Source: Golubevia sp. BC0850
Lineage: Eukaryota > Basidiomycota > Exobasidiomycetes > Golubeviales > Golubeviaceae
Length of the DNA: 64,000 bases
Assembly: GCA_012976225.1 (NCBI GenBank)
Contig: JAAVVG010000014.1
Coordinates: 434,001 to 498,000, forward strand
Direction of reading: 5' to 3'
Of the stretch, positions 32,954 to 43,246 are shown piece by piece. Under the pieces are notes generated by a model. It was not told where the DNA came from. It searched no databases and was given only the letters and a program-made list of their open reading frames with translations. A program made the position numbers and the translations under genes. Positions within the stretch are counted from its first letter, which is position 1. Each line of letters begins with the position of its first letter.

Positions 32954-35034
32954 TTAATTGGTACTTCCAGCTTGACCTTGTAAAGTGTCGTCGCTCTTCA
33001 ATTGAGGATCCGGACTTGGAGGTCTGCTTCTAGATTCACTTTTGGTTGGTCTTGGAGGTCTTTCTGGAGACAAACTTTCAGTTGCAGTTGGAGTCTGAGT
33101 GGTTGGGGTGATTGGAGGTTCCTGGGATGATTTTTGACCAACGATTTCGCCATTTTCCAAATCTTTGGAATCTAGAGCAGGAAGGTTCGAAGCATTGGTG
33201 TCGGTGGTGTTGGCAGTTTCTCCCGCACCTGCGATAGACTCCGAGTTGATGGTTTCGTCTCCTGCCTCTTGCTGGCTCTCTTCTCCTGCAGCTAGAGAAG
33301 TTCTAGTGCTACCACCTTCTGGAGTTTGGAAACCCTGAGCGCTGGAATCGATTGATTCTCTGATGGTTGAAGGTTCAGCACTTGTGGGAGCCGTCGTTGG
33401 TTGAGAGATGAGAACGTCTGCTGCACCTGAGCTTGGATCGGTGGTAGATGAGATTGGAGTGTCTTCCGCTTGCTGGACTGTTGTTTCTGTTGAGGCGGAA
33501 CCTTTGGAGGCTCTAGGTAGATCTGAAGCATCGGCTGCTGTGACTCCCACCGCGGCAGCGACTCCAGCTCCGAGAGCAGTTCCAGCACCGACTCCAGCTA
33601 CTGCTGCTTCTTTTCCACTTAATTGAGGAGATTTGGAAGAAGCTTTGGGAGTGGCTTGATCCTTGATACCTGATTTTTGGCTTTTGCTTGAAGGGAATAT
33701 GGAATTCCTGAAAGAGGTACTTCTTCCTGGCTTCTCGCTTCCCGGAGAAGATTGATCTCCAGAGGGAGATGAGTTGAAAGCGGGTCGAGCACCGCTTGGA
33801 GGTGGTGAGGAAGGTGACTTAGATTTGGGCTTGGCACCAGAAGTAGAAGCAGAGGCAGAGGTGGAAGCGATGGGACTTTCCAAAAGTCCAGTGCCTGAAG
33901 ATCCAAGAGGAAGTTCACCCAAGAGCTGCTTCTTACGTTGATGAGAAGCGTCCAGGTCTTTCAGCGACATGACTCCAGCTGAGGTTGGCTCTGAGGAAGC
34001 GAAGGTGACGTCTTCCAGGCGTTGGGTCTTCTCAGTTTCGGCAGGTGCTTCCTCTGTGACGAATGTTGGGACCCATTGTCGACGACTACGAAAGGAGAGA
34101 TAGGGAAGGAAGCTCAGTGACTCAATCTAAGATAGCGGCTGGAGACGGTCAGATCGTATCATTATAGCACCTGAGATTAGAAGGTGGTCGCTCTCTCCCC
34201 TCAGCAGATTCCTTCTTCTTAACTTTTCTCTTTCATTTTGTGTCACACCACTGCCTCGGATCGTACTTCAGCTGTTGTCCTCTCTTTCGGTACTCACGCT
34301 TTCAGGAAGCTCTGCAGGTCCTCAGCTTTTGGTGCTGGCGCTTCTTTACCCACCCCACCGATTGATCCCCATTCAGCAGCCCTTCCAGCGAAAAGATCTG
34401 AAGGTCTTGGAGCATTCCCTCCTGCTGGTACAGAGGCGTTGGTAGTTGGAGAAGGATCTTCTGGATTGTTGAAGGCATGTAGCAAAGCACCTGGAGCAGT
34501 AGTAGTAGCTAGAGTCGGTAGAGATCCAACACCATTCCCGTTTCCGTTTTGACCAGTAGAAGTATTGAAACTTCTGAGAGAATTGGCAGCTGCAGCAGAA
34601 TTGGATACTGGTGGGGAAGAAGTAGCTCCTGCTCCTCCTCCTCCAGCGGTTGAGGTACGACCTAGGTTGTCTACACTTGAGGAAAGACCAAAGGAGTTCC
34701 TCTTGTTCGATTTCCCTTTGGAGATAGAAGCTGAAGTCGAAGAGACTGAAGAAGAGGAAGGACTTCTGTTACCACCTAGCATTCTGAGCATAGATTGACT
34801 TCCCTTTGATTTGAGTGAACCTGTTTCAGAAGGAGACCTAGTGCGGGCCACGGTAGAATTGTTGTTTGTAGATCCACCATGGTTAAAAGAAGGGGAATCA
34901 CCTAAAACATCTGAAGCTTCCTTGTTCTGATTACGACCACCATTGTTGAGATTGGCCTTTTGAGCTGCTTCGGATGAGACTGAAGAGGTTGACTCACGTC
35001 TCATCTTTGACTTGAATGAAGAGAATAGTGGCAT
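32954..35034 (-). CDS. Ser/Thr/Gly-rich disordered protein, 622 aa
   Basis: Not recognised. Two exons: 35034-34298 and 34085-32954, joined in phase 2 by a 212-bp intron (1869 nt). The start MPLFSSFKSKMRRES fits a basic N-terminal cortical or membrane-adhering peptide. The conserved-looking part spans the intron: SFLKA|RRQWVPTFVTEEAPA, then EKTQRLEDVTF and KDLDASHQRKKQLLGELPL. The rest is low complexity: Ser-rich, an Ala/Gly/Val stretch (VAGVGAGTALGAGVAAAVGV) that could insert in membrane but is probably just low complexity, and a proline-rich C-terminus with PERPPRPTKSESRSRPPSP, a possible SH3 ligand. Function unknown. Confidence 0.75.
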
Positions 35035-36375
35035 CTTGTAGGATTATACCAAATTAAGGAAGAAGTTGAAGGATGAGGGAGTTGGTAGGAGAGTTGCGGG
35101 TTGAGGTTGATTCAGGAAGAAGAGTCGGAGCGAGATTAGAGAGGAGGGGGTAGAATTTGAAGGCCTGAAGCTGATTCTAAAGCGCAACGAGATCCTTGAC
35201 TGATTGAATGAAGTAAAAGATGAGCTTTGAAATTCGAAGAGATGAAATCGATTCCTTGCTTGGGAAGGAAGAAAGATAGATGGCGGACGTCGTTACTACT
35301 AGCCAGCGAGTGCCAAAATAGAACAATATCACCAAATGTTCAGGACTCCTTCCAACATGTGCTTAAATGTTCTTTTGAAAAGGGCATGACACTCTCTCGA
35401 ACGTTGTCTAAGGAAGGAGGAAGGGATAGGGTGAGTGAGAAGATTGGATCAACAGAAGAGAAGGAGACAATCACATTGGAAGACAGCTTTCAGATGAGTT
35501 CAAATATGATGCAGTGGATAGTTGCGAGCCAACCAATTCGAAGAAGCCACCGTATAGTGTAGCAGAGAAGAGTGTGGGCCCATCGCTCGTCCTACCCCTG
35601 CCCTTTTGAACATTCTCTCCTCTCACGCTCTCGCGCCTGTATTCATTAGAGTCACGAGTCGGTCTCTTGATAAACTTAAAGTCAACCCCCATCTTCTCGT
35701 CTCTTTATGGATCTCAATCTTTCGAACGTTAGATCTAGCGCGGGAACGAAGATTTCAAAGTTTCATCAACATCCGACACGATGCATGATTAGTGATTTGG
35801 TGATTTTGGAGAAGGTGTCAAGATCTACACAAGGAGAATAGAATTGTATCTTCCAGAAATGGTTCTGCTAAACACATGAAGCCATGAGAGAATGCACCAG
35901 CACGCAGACGGAGTGGCAAACGGTGAAGCGCGAAGGTGACGACTGACGACTCCAGAATCTGTACGATTCCGGGAAGTTCAGGTCAGTTTCCTGCTCTATT
36001 TCAAGTTTTGAGAGAGACGACTATGGAAATAACTATGCATAAGCCTGCAATTTGGCGCTGGAACCCGATGATACTCACGCCTCCCCCCTTGTTCGAGAGA
36101 TCCTTCATTCTGCTTCGGTCGTGTCCAATTTCCTACTTCTATTTCCATCAGACATGTACCACCCCAACTGTATACAAAATTTACAGGAATCGTTTATGCA
36201 GAGACGTGAAAGGCGTAGACGCCAAGATTGTCCATCCTGCTTCTAGAATCCTGCAGAGAGAAGATGCAGAAAAGTCGATTTCTCGAAGAGAGCTATAAAA
36301 GGAGGCACCTTTTTCGCTGTCTACATTCATTCAAAACACATTTACCATTCATATCACCACACCAAGATCTTCAAA
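35035..36375. other. 1.3 kb intergenic between divergent genes
   Basis: Upstream region of both the disordered protein (-) and the thaumatin-like protein (+). Several short open frames on both strands (longest about 120 codons at 35936-36298) have no recognisable domain. The end nearest the thaumatin-like gene has a clear core promoter (see TATA box). Confidence 0.5.
36294..36301 (+). promoter_or_regulatory. TATA box of the thaumatin-like gene
   Basis: TATAAAAG, 75 bp before the ATG at 36376 and followed by a CA/TC-rich leader (TCACCACACCAAGATCTTCAAA). Most other promoters in the window lack such an element, which suggests strong or inducible expression here. Confidence 0.75.
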
Positions 36376-37455
36376 ATGCTTAAATTCGCATCAATTGCTC
36401 TAGTCGCTGCTTCTTTCGCAGCCTCAGCCTCTGCTTACACTCTGTGAGTACTTCTACCTCGTCTCTGATGACCAGGATTTCAGAAACCAACCTCAGAAAA
36501 CGAGTGGTAGTATAAATTCCCAAATGCTCACATTATCTCCGCCTCTTTTTCGCTTGTTCGCTCTTTCCCACCTCCTTCAGCCACTGGCACAACAATTGTC
36601 CGTACACGATTTGGCCAGGAGTAGGAGCAGCCCCGTAAGTATAAAATAAGCACCTGGTAGATATGAAGATCAGTTTAAACTAACCACTATCTCTGTTCCA
36701 TCTCTTAAGGTACGGTGCAATCGATTCTTCCGTCTCTTTTGGAGTCAGAATCGACCCAGGAGGAGACGCTACCTACGAGGCCGACTACAGTAAGGACGGA
36801 GTAAGAAGTTGGGCTAGGACTGGATGTGATGATTCCGGATCGAACTGTCGTAAGTAAAGACCCGTCATCTTTGGCACCGGAAGGAGGGAGAAAAAAGGGG
36901 ATGAAGACACACTTCTCTGAAGTTGTCGTTGGAATATGTCGACCTTCATTCATCTGACGTCTACCCCTCTTCTGTTAAAATCTCTTAGGAACTGGTGCTA
37001 ACGTCGGAGGATTGTACCCAACCGACGCTGGATTGCAATCAAACGAGATCTACTTCGAATCTGGGCCTCACAAAGGATATGGAGACATTGCTTGGAACCT
37101 CTCACACGTTGGGGTTGCAGTCTCTCAGAAGCTCACTGTCAACAATGGTGGAAACGTCAAGACTTGCGCAGATGTCAACTGTCCAACTGATCAGGCGTTC
37201 AATGCTCCAGAAGAGTGAGTAACTAGGCACGAAACGACACCCGATACCGAAGACGAAGCTCTCGAAGGCTTTCAACTGGATTGGGTTGCATATCGTTTGG
37301 GGAGAGGCTGGAAGTCAGACCAGCCTGCCTCACCCCTTGTTTCCGAGCATTCGAAAGTTGACTGCTTCTCTCACTCTCCTTTTGTTTTCCTCTCCAGCTA
37401 CCAAGCGATCACCACCTCACCAAACCCATCGACCTTCGACATTTACTACTGTTAG
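36376..37455 (+). CDS. Secreted thaumatin-like protein, 181 aa
   Basis: Five exons: 36376-36443, 36581-36634, 36710-36849, 36989-37214, 37398-37455 (546 nt). A classical signal peptide (MLKFASIALVAASFAASASA) precedes LHWHNNCPYTIWPGVGAAP, the N-terminal signature of thaumatin/PR-5 proteins (NNCPxTxWP). WARTGCDDSGSNCRTGAN corresponds to the WGRTGC...C.TGDC region. At 181 residues it is at the short end, and the protein ends in a Cys (DIYYC), so the disulphide pattern differs from the 16-Cys plant type. Fungal members bind or cleave beta-glucan or are simply stress-induced surface proteins; activity here is unproven. A TATA box precedes it. Confidence 0.85.
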
Positions 37456-37902
37456 AGAGCTTCGCTAATAATAAAGTAACATGAGAATGAGGGTGTACAC
37501 TGGTACCTTCTGTCTATCAATATCATCGTTTTTACTCACTTTGTGTGGTACGCGGTCTCCTCGCCCCTGATTGTCTGATTCATTGATCCGGGAACACACC
37601 TTTACGATTTCATCTCCCTCGTCTTCTCGACGTCAATCGAGCAATCTTGATCCAAAGAAGGCTGGACGTCTCTCACTCCGCGCTCCAACTCGACCCTATC
37701 ACTCTGAGGGTAGCCTCGAGCTCCTCGATCTGGATAGCGAATCAGGAGTACCAATCTAAATAAAGATCGAATTAAAATGAAAGACTGCAGACTTTTATCC
37801 TGACTGACTGGCTAGGAGGGATCATGCAGCGCTACAGGCCCACCGAAGAAGTTCAGACCAAGTGATCCTCATTCCACCCTGCTCCCAACTCGACGTCGCC
37901 TG
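37456..37902. other. Intergenic: thaumatin-like 3' flank and ATG3 promoter
   Basis: A 62-codon open frame at 37571-37759 begins with TTG rather than ATG and has no recognisable homology; not called. Confidence 0.5.
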
Positions 37903-39671
37903 ATGAACACTCTTCAAACTCACTTCTGGGCAGTCAGAGACTATCTAGCTCCAGTCCTACGAGAATCCAAATTCAAAGAGCATGGCAGAATTACGCCAGG
38001 TGAGTCCAAGTTCTCTTTGTCCTACCTCTCTCTCTCTCCTCTATTACCTACCTGACCGTCTCCCTCTGCCTTTCTCTCTCCTCTCACAGAGGAATTCGTA
38101 GCAGCTGGTGATTTCTTAGTCTACAAGTTCCCAACTTGGTCATGGTCAACTGGAGATGTCGCAAAGATCAGAGAGTTCTTACCAAAGGAGAAACAATTCC
38201 TTATCAGTAGAGGGGTCCCTTGTTTGAGGAGGGTCAGTCAAATAGAAAGACAAGCCGTCGGTGGTGGTTCTGGTTCGAAAACAAGTTCCAATCCTGGTCA
38301 AACCGATTCAAGTGAGAAGATGATCAATTTTCAAGATGGAAGTGAGAGGTTGGGCAAAGGGGACGAGGAGGATTGGTTGGCAACCCATGTTGATGGTGAG
38401 TTTGAGATCAGTGTCGCTTAATGAGATGATCGGGTTGGTTTGGTAGAGTATTTTCAAACAGCTCAGTCGAATGGAAATCACAGAAAGAGCTCATGTGCCA
38501 TCGGTGGGATAGGGAGGGGGTAGGACAAAGAGAAAAGAGAGCGCAGCTGAAAGTGGACACCTTTCTCTGATTGCCTGGACCAGCTCTCTTGAAGAGCTCA
38601 AAGTCAGTCATGCTGGTTGGAATAAGGCTTATATTTCTCAGAATCATCATTCCCATAATCGGCTCTGTGCCCGCCAGCTCTCGGAAGTTGGATCCCATGC
38701 TGATCCCGACCTCTCTCCTACCAATCCTTCCAGAGCCATCTTCTTCCGGAGTCGGTGGCATTGTAGACATCCCTGACTCTGAGCCACCTCTTGGAGCGTC
38801 AGCAATGACAGCGCACGAAGAAGACGACCTAGCAGCTCGTGTCGCAGGTGCCAAAATTGCAGCCTCTTCGACTGCTGATCCTCTAGCCGGAGGCAACACC
38901 TCTTCAGATGAGATTCCAGACATTCAAGACATTCCGGATATGGATGATGAAGATGAATTAGGTGGAATGGGAGGAGGCGATGTTGAAGAAGAGAACGATC
39001 CAGCAACTGCAACTACGACAACAACTTCAACCTCGAATCAGGATACCGGAAGTTCAAGCAACAACATCCTTTCAGTTCGAACCTACGATTGTTTAATCAC
39101 TTACGACAAATATTATCAAACTCCAAGAATGTGGTTAATTGGTTACAATGAATCTGGTTCCCCACTGAAACCAACTGAAATCTTCCAGGACATTTCTTCA
39201 GATTATGCTCAAAAGACAGTTACTATTGAACCTTTCCCTCACACAAGTGGTTTAAGCACTGCAAGTGTTCATCCTTGTAAACACGCAAACGTTATGAAGA
39301 AGGTTATCGAAAGAATGGACGGAACTGTTAGAGATGAACAGAGGAAAGCCAGGAATGCTAGGAATCTAAAAGAATCTAATGGGAATTCAAGTAAAGATGA
39401 GGAAGCTGAGAAGAAGAAGAAGAAAGGTTGGTCTGCTGGTTTAGGTGGTGCTATGAAGAAAGTCACTGGAAAGGAAAAAGATTCTTCAACTTTGAGCACT
39501 ACGAGTCCTTCTTCTGGTGGAGCTACTTCTCCTGCTTTGTCGGGTGAAGGTAGCCAAGAAGAGGAAATTGAAGTAGAAGGTCTCAGAGTTGATCAGTACA
39601 TGATCATTTTCCTCAAGTTCATGGCTAGTATCGTACCTGCTATCGAGATCGATGCTACCCAGGCGGTTTAG
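37903..39671 (+). CDS. ATG3: Atg3, E2-like enzyme for Atg8-PE conjugation, 446 aa
   Basis: Transfers Atg8 from Atg7 to phosphatidylethanolamine during autophagosome formation. Three exons: 37903-37999, 38090-38395, 38734-39671 (1341 nt). The N-terminal membrane-sensing helix and E2 start ([40 protein letters not shown]) and the KFPTWSW and [12 protein letters not shown] segments are canonical. [12 protein letters not shown] marks the flexible region, and [20 protein letters not shown] the E2 core. The catalytic Cys is residue 316 in [11 protein letters not shown]. The C-terminus [20 protein letters not shown] has the FLKF motif. Unusual: about 85 residues, Lys- and Ser-rich, are inserted between HPC...MKK and the final helix, explaining most of the excess over the 310 aa of yeast Atg3. 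Intron 2 is the longest here (338 bp). Confidence 0.93.
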
Positions 39672-39854
39672 GGGAAGGGCGTTCGTTTTCTTCATTTGTC
39701 TTGTTTTTTCTCATCTTTTCAACTTTCCGATTCATTGCTTGGTTTGTCTTCGGTGTGTCAGACTCTGTCGATGTGAAAGAATGGCTAGAAAAAGATCCAT
39801 AATTGAAGTTGGAGAGTAGCTACAGGACAGGGAGCCAAAAGGACGAGAGCTTAT

Positions 39855-40340
39855 TTACTTTGATTCAGAGGAGCAAGTACAGTTAGCTCCGCAGGTGCAT
39901 GGGTTGCTGTGGAAGGACGAGAAGAGATCGAGGAGTGGAAAGGGGAGGGCGAGGAGAGGGAGGTGAGGAATCAGCACAACGTTCAAGGCTCAACGCTTGA
40001 CACTCGAAGTCTGACAGATTGTAGTCCTGAGGTCTAGATCTATATAGATCCTTTATGGTTCTGCGTGTGAAGATGATCCCTCAACGGTATGTCTCTTAAC
40101 GGTTCTGATATCCTCCAACTCCCAAGTCCAACCCGCTTGTGACCGCTTTCAACTCTTAATCTCCAAACTCACCAAGTGCAAGCCTTGGATTTGGGTGCTC
40201 CAGCATCAGTCTTCTCATCACTGTGATCGCATTGACACTTGTCCCCACATCCACAAGCGCCTTGAGCATTCTTTGGGCAAGTACACTAAAGTTAGTTGGA
40301 ACGATTGGGAGTGGGAAAGGAAGATCAATGAGTCGTTGGA

Positions 40341-40381
<41 letters not shown>

Positions 40382-40551
40382 GTCAGTATGATTCATAATT
40401 TGAAGTAGTCAGTATGATTCATATTTTGAAGTAATTCCAGGCATAGGAATGAAAGGAAAGAGAGTGTGAAGGTTGGGAGCTATTGAGTGGAGCTATGATC
40501 GATTGCAACAGAGGGTGTATCAGTTTCTCTAGCAGTTCTACTCACAGCCAT
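39855..40551 (-). CDS. Metallothionein, 56 aa, 12 Cys, three exons
   Basis: Cys-rich cytosolic metal chelator. Exons on the minus strand: 40551-40546 (ATG GCT only), 40285-40173, 39906-39855; total 171 nt, in frame, with GT-AG at each junction (GTGAGT...TTTAG; GTGAGT...CCACAG). The protein starts MACTCPKNAQGACGCGDKC and ends NPCTCGANCTCSSESK. All 12 cysteines are in six CxC pairs (CTC, CGC, CQC, CTC, CTC, CTC). There are no aromatic residues except none-to-one His (CDH). A Cys-free linker of 16 residues divides two clusters of 6 Cys, suggesting a two-domain fold that binds Cu(I) or Zn/Cd. It is far too short per exon to appear as an open frame. Intron 1 contains a GA/CT microsatellite. Confidence 0.88.
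40345..40378. repeat. (GA)n microsatellite, 34 nt, in metallothionein intron 1
   Basis: Perfect GA repeat on the + strand, read as (CT)n in the metallothionein transcript. It lies inside the 260-bp first intron, about 60-95 nt before the acceptor. Confidence 0.92.
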
Positions 40552-41307
40552 TGTTGTTGAGTTGAGTGCGATTAGAAAATTGTTTGAAGGAGGTTCTCGA
40601 GAAGTGAAGAGGATTTTCTAAAAAAGAGGGGTGGTCGGGAGGAAGGAGATTTTGGCTGTCGTGTGCTTGAAGATGCAACGATGATATCGATGATACCTAT
40701 GCGCAGCTCACCGACTCTCTTTCACTCGCAAGGTTGAATTTTGTTGTCTACATATGTACATTTCAAGTGAAGGTTGTGCTCATAAAGAGATCAAGCTGAC
40801 TCGACTCATAGCCACAGCAGAAATGTGAATCAGGCAAGGAAGAGTCTTCGAGGTGTCGTCTATCTCTACTTTTCCTTTGTAGTCTGAGATCTGAGAGTCT
40901 TTCATGTTAGTCGTTATGCTACCTGTAAACGATTCCGCCCCCAAAAAGCTTAGAAGAGTGCTTGGATGATAAGGCCCTGACGTTGTAGTGAAAGAAGAGC
41001 ACCAGAGAGAGGGGTGTGCTCCTGACTTCGCTTGGGCAGAATGATATTGAAGCGATGAAGATGGAGATGAGGTCATTTCAATCAATGAATAGAAGAATAG
41101 AGAGAGAGAGAGGAAGGGATAGAGAAAGAGAAAGGCAAAGAGACCTCAATTGTGGGGGAAGGAAGAAAAGTTGTGGGAAGCGCTTTCAACTTTCCAAGTT
41201 CTCAACTCCTCCATTCTCCTTCTCACACACACACACACACTCTCTCTCTTTCTTTCTTTGATTCAATTCTATTCCCTCTCCATCAACTTCAACTCATCCT
41301 CGATACC
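40552..41307. other. Divergent intergenic: metallothionein (-) and GPI-type protein (+)
   Basis: Upstream of two small stress- or surface-related genes. Short AG runs at 41101-41112 and a (CA)n(CT)n tract at 41224-41248 sit close before the + gene. A 101-codon minus-strand frame (41085-40780) has no recognisable features. Copper-response motifs such as TTTGCTC were looked for by eye and not convincingly found. Confidence 0.5.
41224..41248 (+). repeat. (CA)n(CT)n tract in a leader
   Basis: About 8 CA units run directly into 4-5 CT units, 60-85 nt before the ATG at 41308, followed by TTTCTTTCTTT. Confidence 0.85.
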
Positions 41308-42426
41308 ATGCGTTTCACTGCCTTTGCACTCCTAACCACTGCCGCCTTGGTTGCTGCTCAATCTCAAGTCAACCAGCCTCTCACCACAAATAATGCTCAA
41401 TCCGCTTGTGAGTCTCCCTTTGTTGGATTGAATCCTATTCTACTATCTCAAGTCTCTTCCGTTGGATCCAATTCAGAAGGAAGCAGCCCTTTGACACCTT
41501 CAAACGCAGAGCCATCATCTCCGTGTTTTTCACAACTCATTCTCTTCTTCCCATTCTTGATGTATTACTGACTCCTTGCTCTTCTATCATGCCCTGCTTC
41601 TTAGGTGTTGAATTCGGTGACTGGTCAGTATTCGAGCAGGCGATAGATCTCTAGATGGAAAGGAGAAGGATGGACTGTCAGCAAAGCCGGCTGATTGGCA
41701 TGCAAGAGTGTCGTACAAAAGGCATGCTCTTACTCGGGTGATCAGAGCTTAGTGGGGTATGAAAGGAATTGGCATTGTTATGCATTGTCTAGGGACGAGA
41801 TGGTCAAGCGGAGTAAGGCTTTGAGGGGAAGGAGTAGGCCTGAGTAGGACCAGAGTCAACCCTTTCTCCCCTTGATGTCAGGTCGGACGTATGTCGTATT
41901 CTGTCCCACAAGCCGGCTTTATCTTAAAGCAGACCAGTCTGAGGAAGAAATGAGGAATCGAGCTTCTGAGGTTGCCTTTCAATTCGAGGGTCCACCAGCT
42001 TATCCTCCAATCTCCTCTTTATCTTACCTTTCCTCCTCTATCAGTACTCAAGACCCAAACAACACTTTCGCCACAGCCACTCAGAACGCTCCAGTCACTT
42101 CTCCAGCTTCATCTGATGCCCTTCCACCTCCAACGGACGCCGCTCAATCCTCAGCCTACATCGCATCTCTAGCCTCAGCTGGTGCTCTATCCGCCTACAA
42201 CTCAAGGGTCGCCAATGGACAGCCAACTGGAGTAAACGAACCGGATGGAGCTACTTCTCCTCTGACTGGAACCGTCATCGCTCAACCTCCCCCAACATCG
42301 ACTTCAGCAAAAGGTACCAATGATTCAGACGCTTCAATTGGACCTCTATCTATCGGTTGGACCAGTTTCGCAGCCCCTGCTGTTGTTGCTCTAGCAACTG
42401 TTTTCGGAGCTGCTCTCGTCATTTAA
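41308..42426 (+). CDS. Putative GPI-anchored secreted protein, 218 aa
   Basis: Exon 1 (41308-41407) encodes a signal peptide (MRFTAFALLTTAALVAAQSQ) and VNQPLTTNNAQSA. The last exon, ending in a TAA at 42424-42426, encodes a Ser/Thr/Pro-rich stalk and a hydrophobic C-terminus (FAAPAVVALATVFGAALVI) preceded by Ser/Gly, as expected for a GPI attachment signal. The middle is less certain. A 12-nt exon 41605-41616 (CVEFG) plus 41882-42426 (RTYVVFCPTSRLYLKADQ...) gives a closed 657-nt frame with GT-AG introns (GTGACT donor). The alternative of extending exon 2 runs into stops. I do not recognise the core. Neighbouring genes are also surface proteins. Confidence 0.6.
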
Positions 42427-43246
42427 AAAGGTTGCGCGTTAAGATGGGTTATCTCCTTCTCTCCTAATACCCTCATCAATCTTGGTCCTCGTCCTGGTTT
42501 TTTTCCTCTCCTTCTCTTCAAGATCCCAGACTGCATCAGATCATTGAGGAGCTCATCTCATCAATCAAAACAAAACAAAACTTCACACTCTTTTCTTCAG
42601 CCTTCCCTCGTAGTTTCACGTTTTCATACCTCAAGTCCGCACCAACAACTCGAGCTCACGTTCTTTTCTTTCACCTACTTTCGATCATCCTGGGTTCCTC
42701 TTTTTATTTCAATTTTCTCATCTATCTTCATTTCGCTGTTGTTCATCGTCGATCTTCGTTCTCCCGCTCGAATTTCTTTCTTTCGTTATTTTTGCCTTCC
42801 CCCTTCTCTCTCGCTCCGTTTATTAGGTCCATTCTACTTATTCTTTTCTTCGATTCACCGTGCATGTATAGGATCTTTCCTCTTTCAATCTTTGAGAACA
42901 CAACATAAAAAGCTGTTCAGTTCCAACTTCTAAACAAGGTGTGCTTCTGAGCTGAGCTCGACACCCGCTGCAAAAGTGCAACCAATGGTCTGTACGGTGA
43001 ATTTCTTCTTCTTTCACCCCTTTACTGCTTTACGCCTTGCATTCCAGACCCGCAGACCGACCGAAGGAAGTTGGACTCATCGAAGGAAGCGCGTGTTCGC
43101 CAAGAGATCCGTGCCAACTTCTACTCTTTCTCTTTTTCTCATTCTCTTTCTTTCTCTATCTTCTCCCATCTTTTCCCCTCTCCCCTTTGCTGCCAGGTTC
43201 GTTAATCATATTCTCTTCAAGAAAAACCAAGTAAATATAAGGAAAA
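42427..43246. other. Intergenic: promoter and leader of the second GPI-type gene
   Basis: Strongly pyrimidine-rich over about 42600-43200 (many TTTC/TCTTT), which produces long but meaningless Ser/Phe/Leu frames on the + strand. No gene supported. Confidence 0.5.

Noticed and set aside
37571-37759. 62-codon frame before ATG3
   Set aside because: It starts at TTG, has no homology, and lies in the ATG3 promoter.
40780-41085. 101-codon minus-strand frame upstream of the metallothionein
   Set aside because: No recognisable content and no splice partners; probably random.
41621-41884. TCAG direct repeats at both ends of the second intron of the GPI-type gene, resembling a target-site duplication
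   Set aside because: A conventional GT-AG intron (41617-41881) closes the frame, and the intervening DNA has no transposon features; a 4-bp repeat is expected by chance at splice sites.
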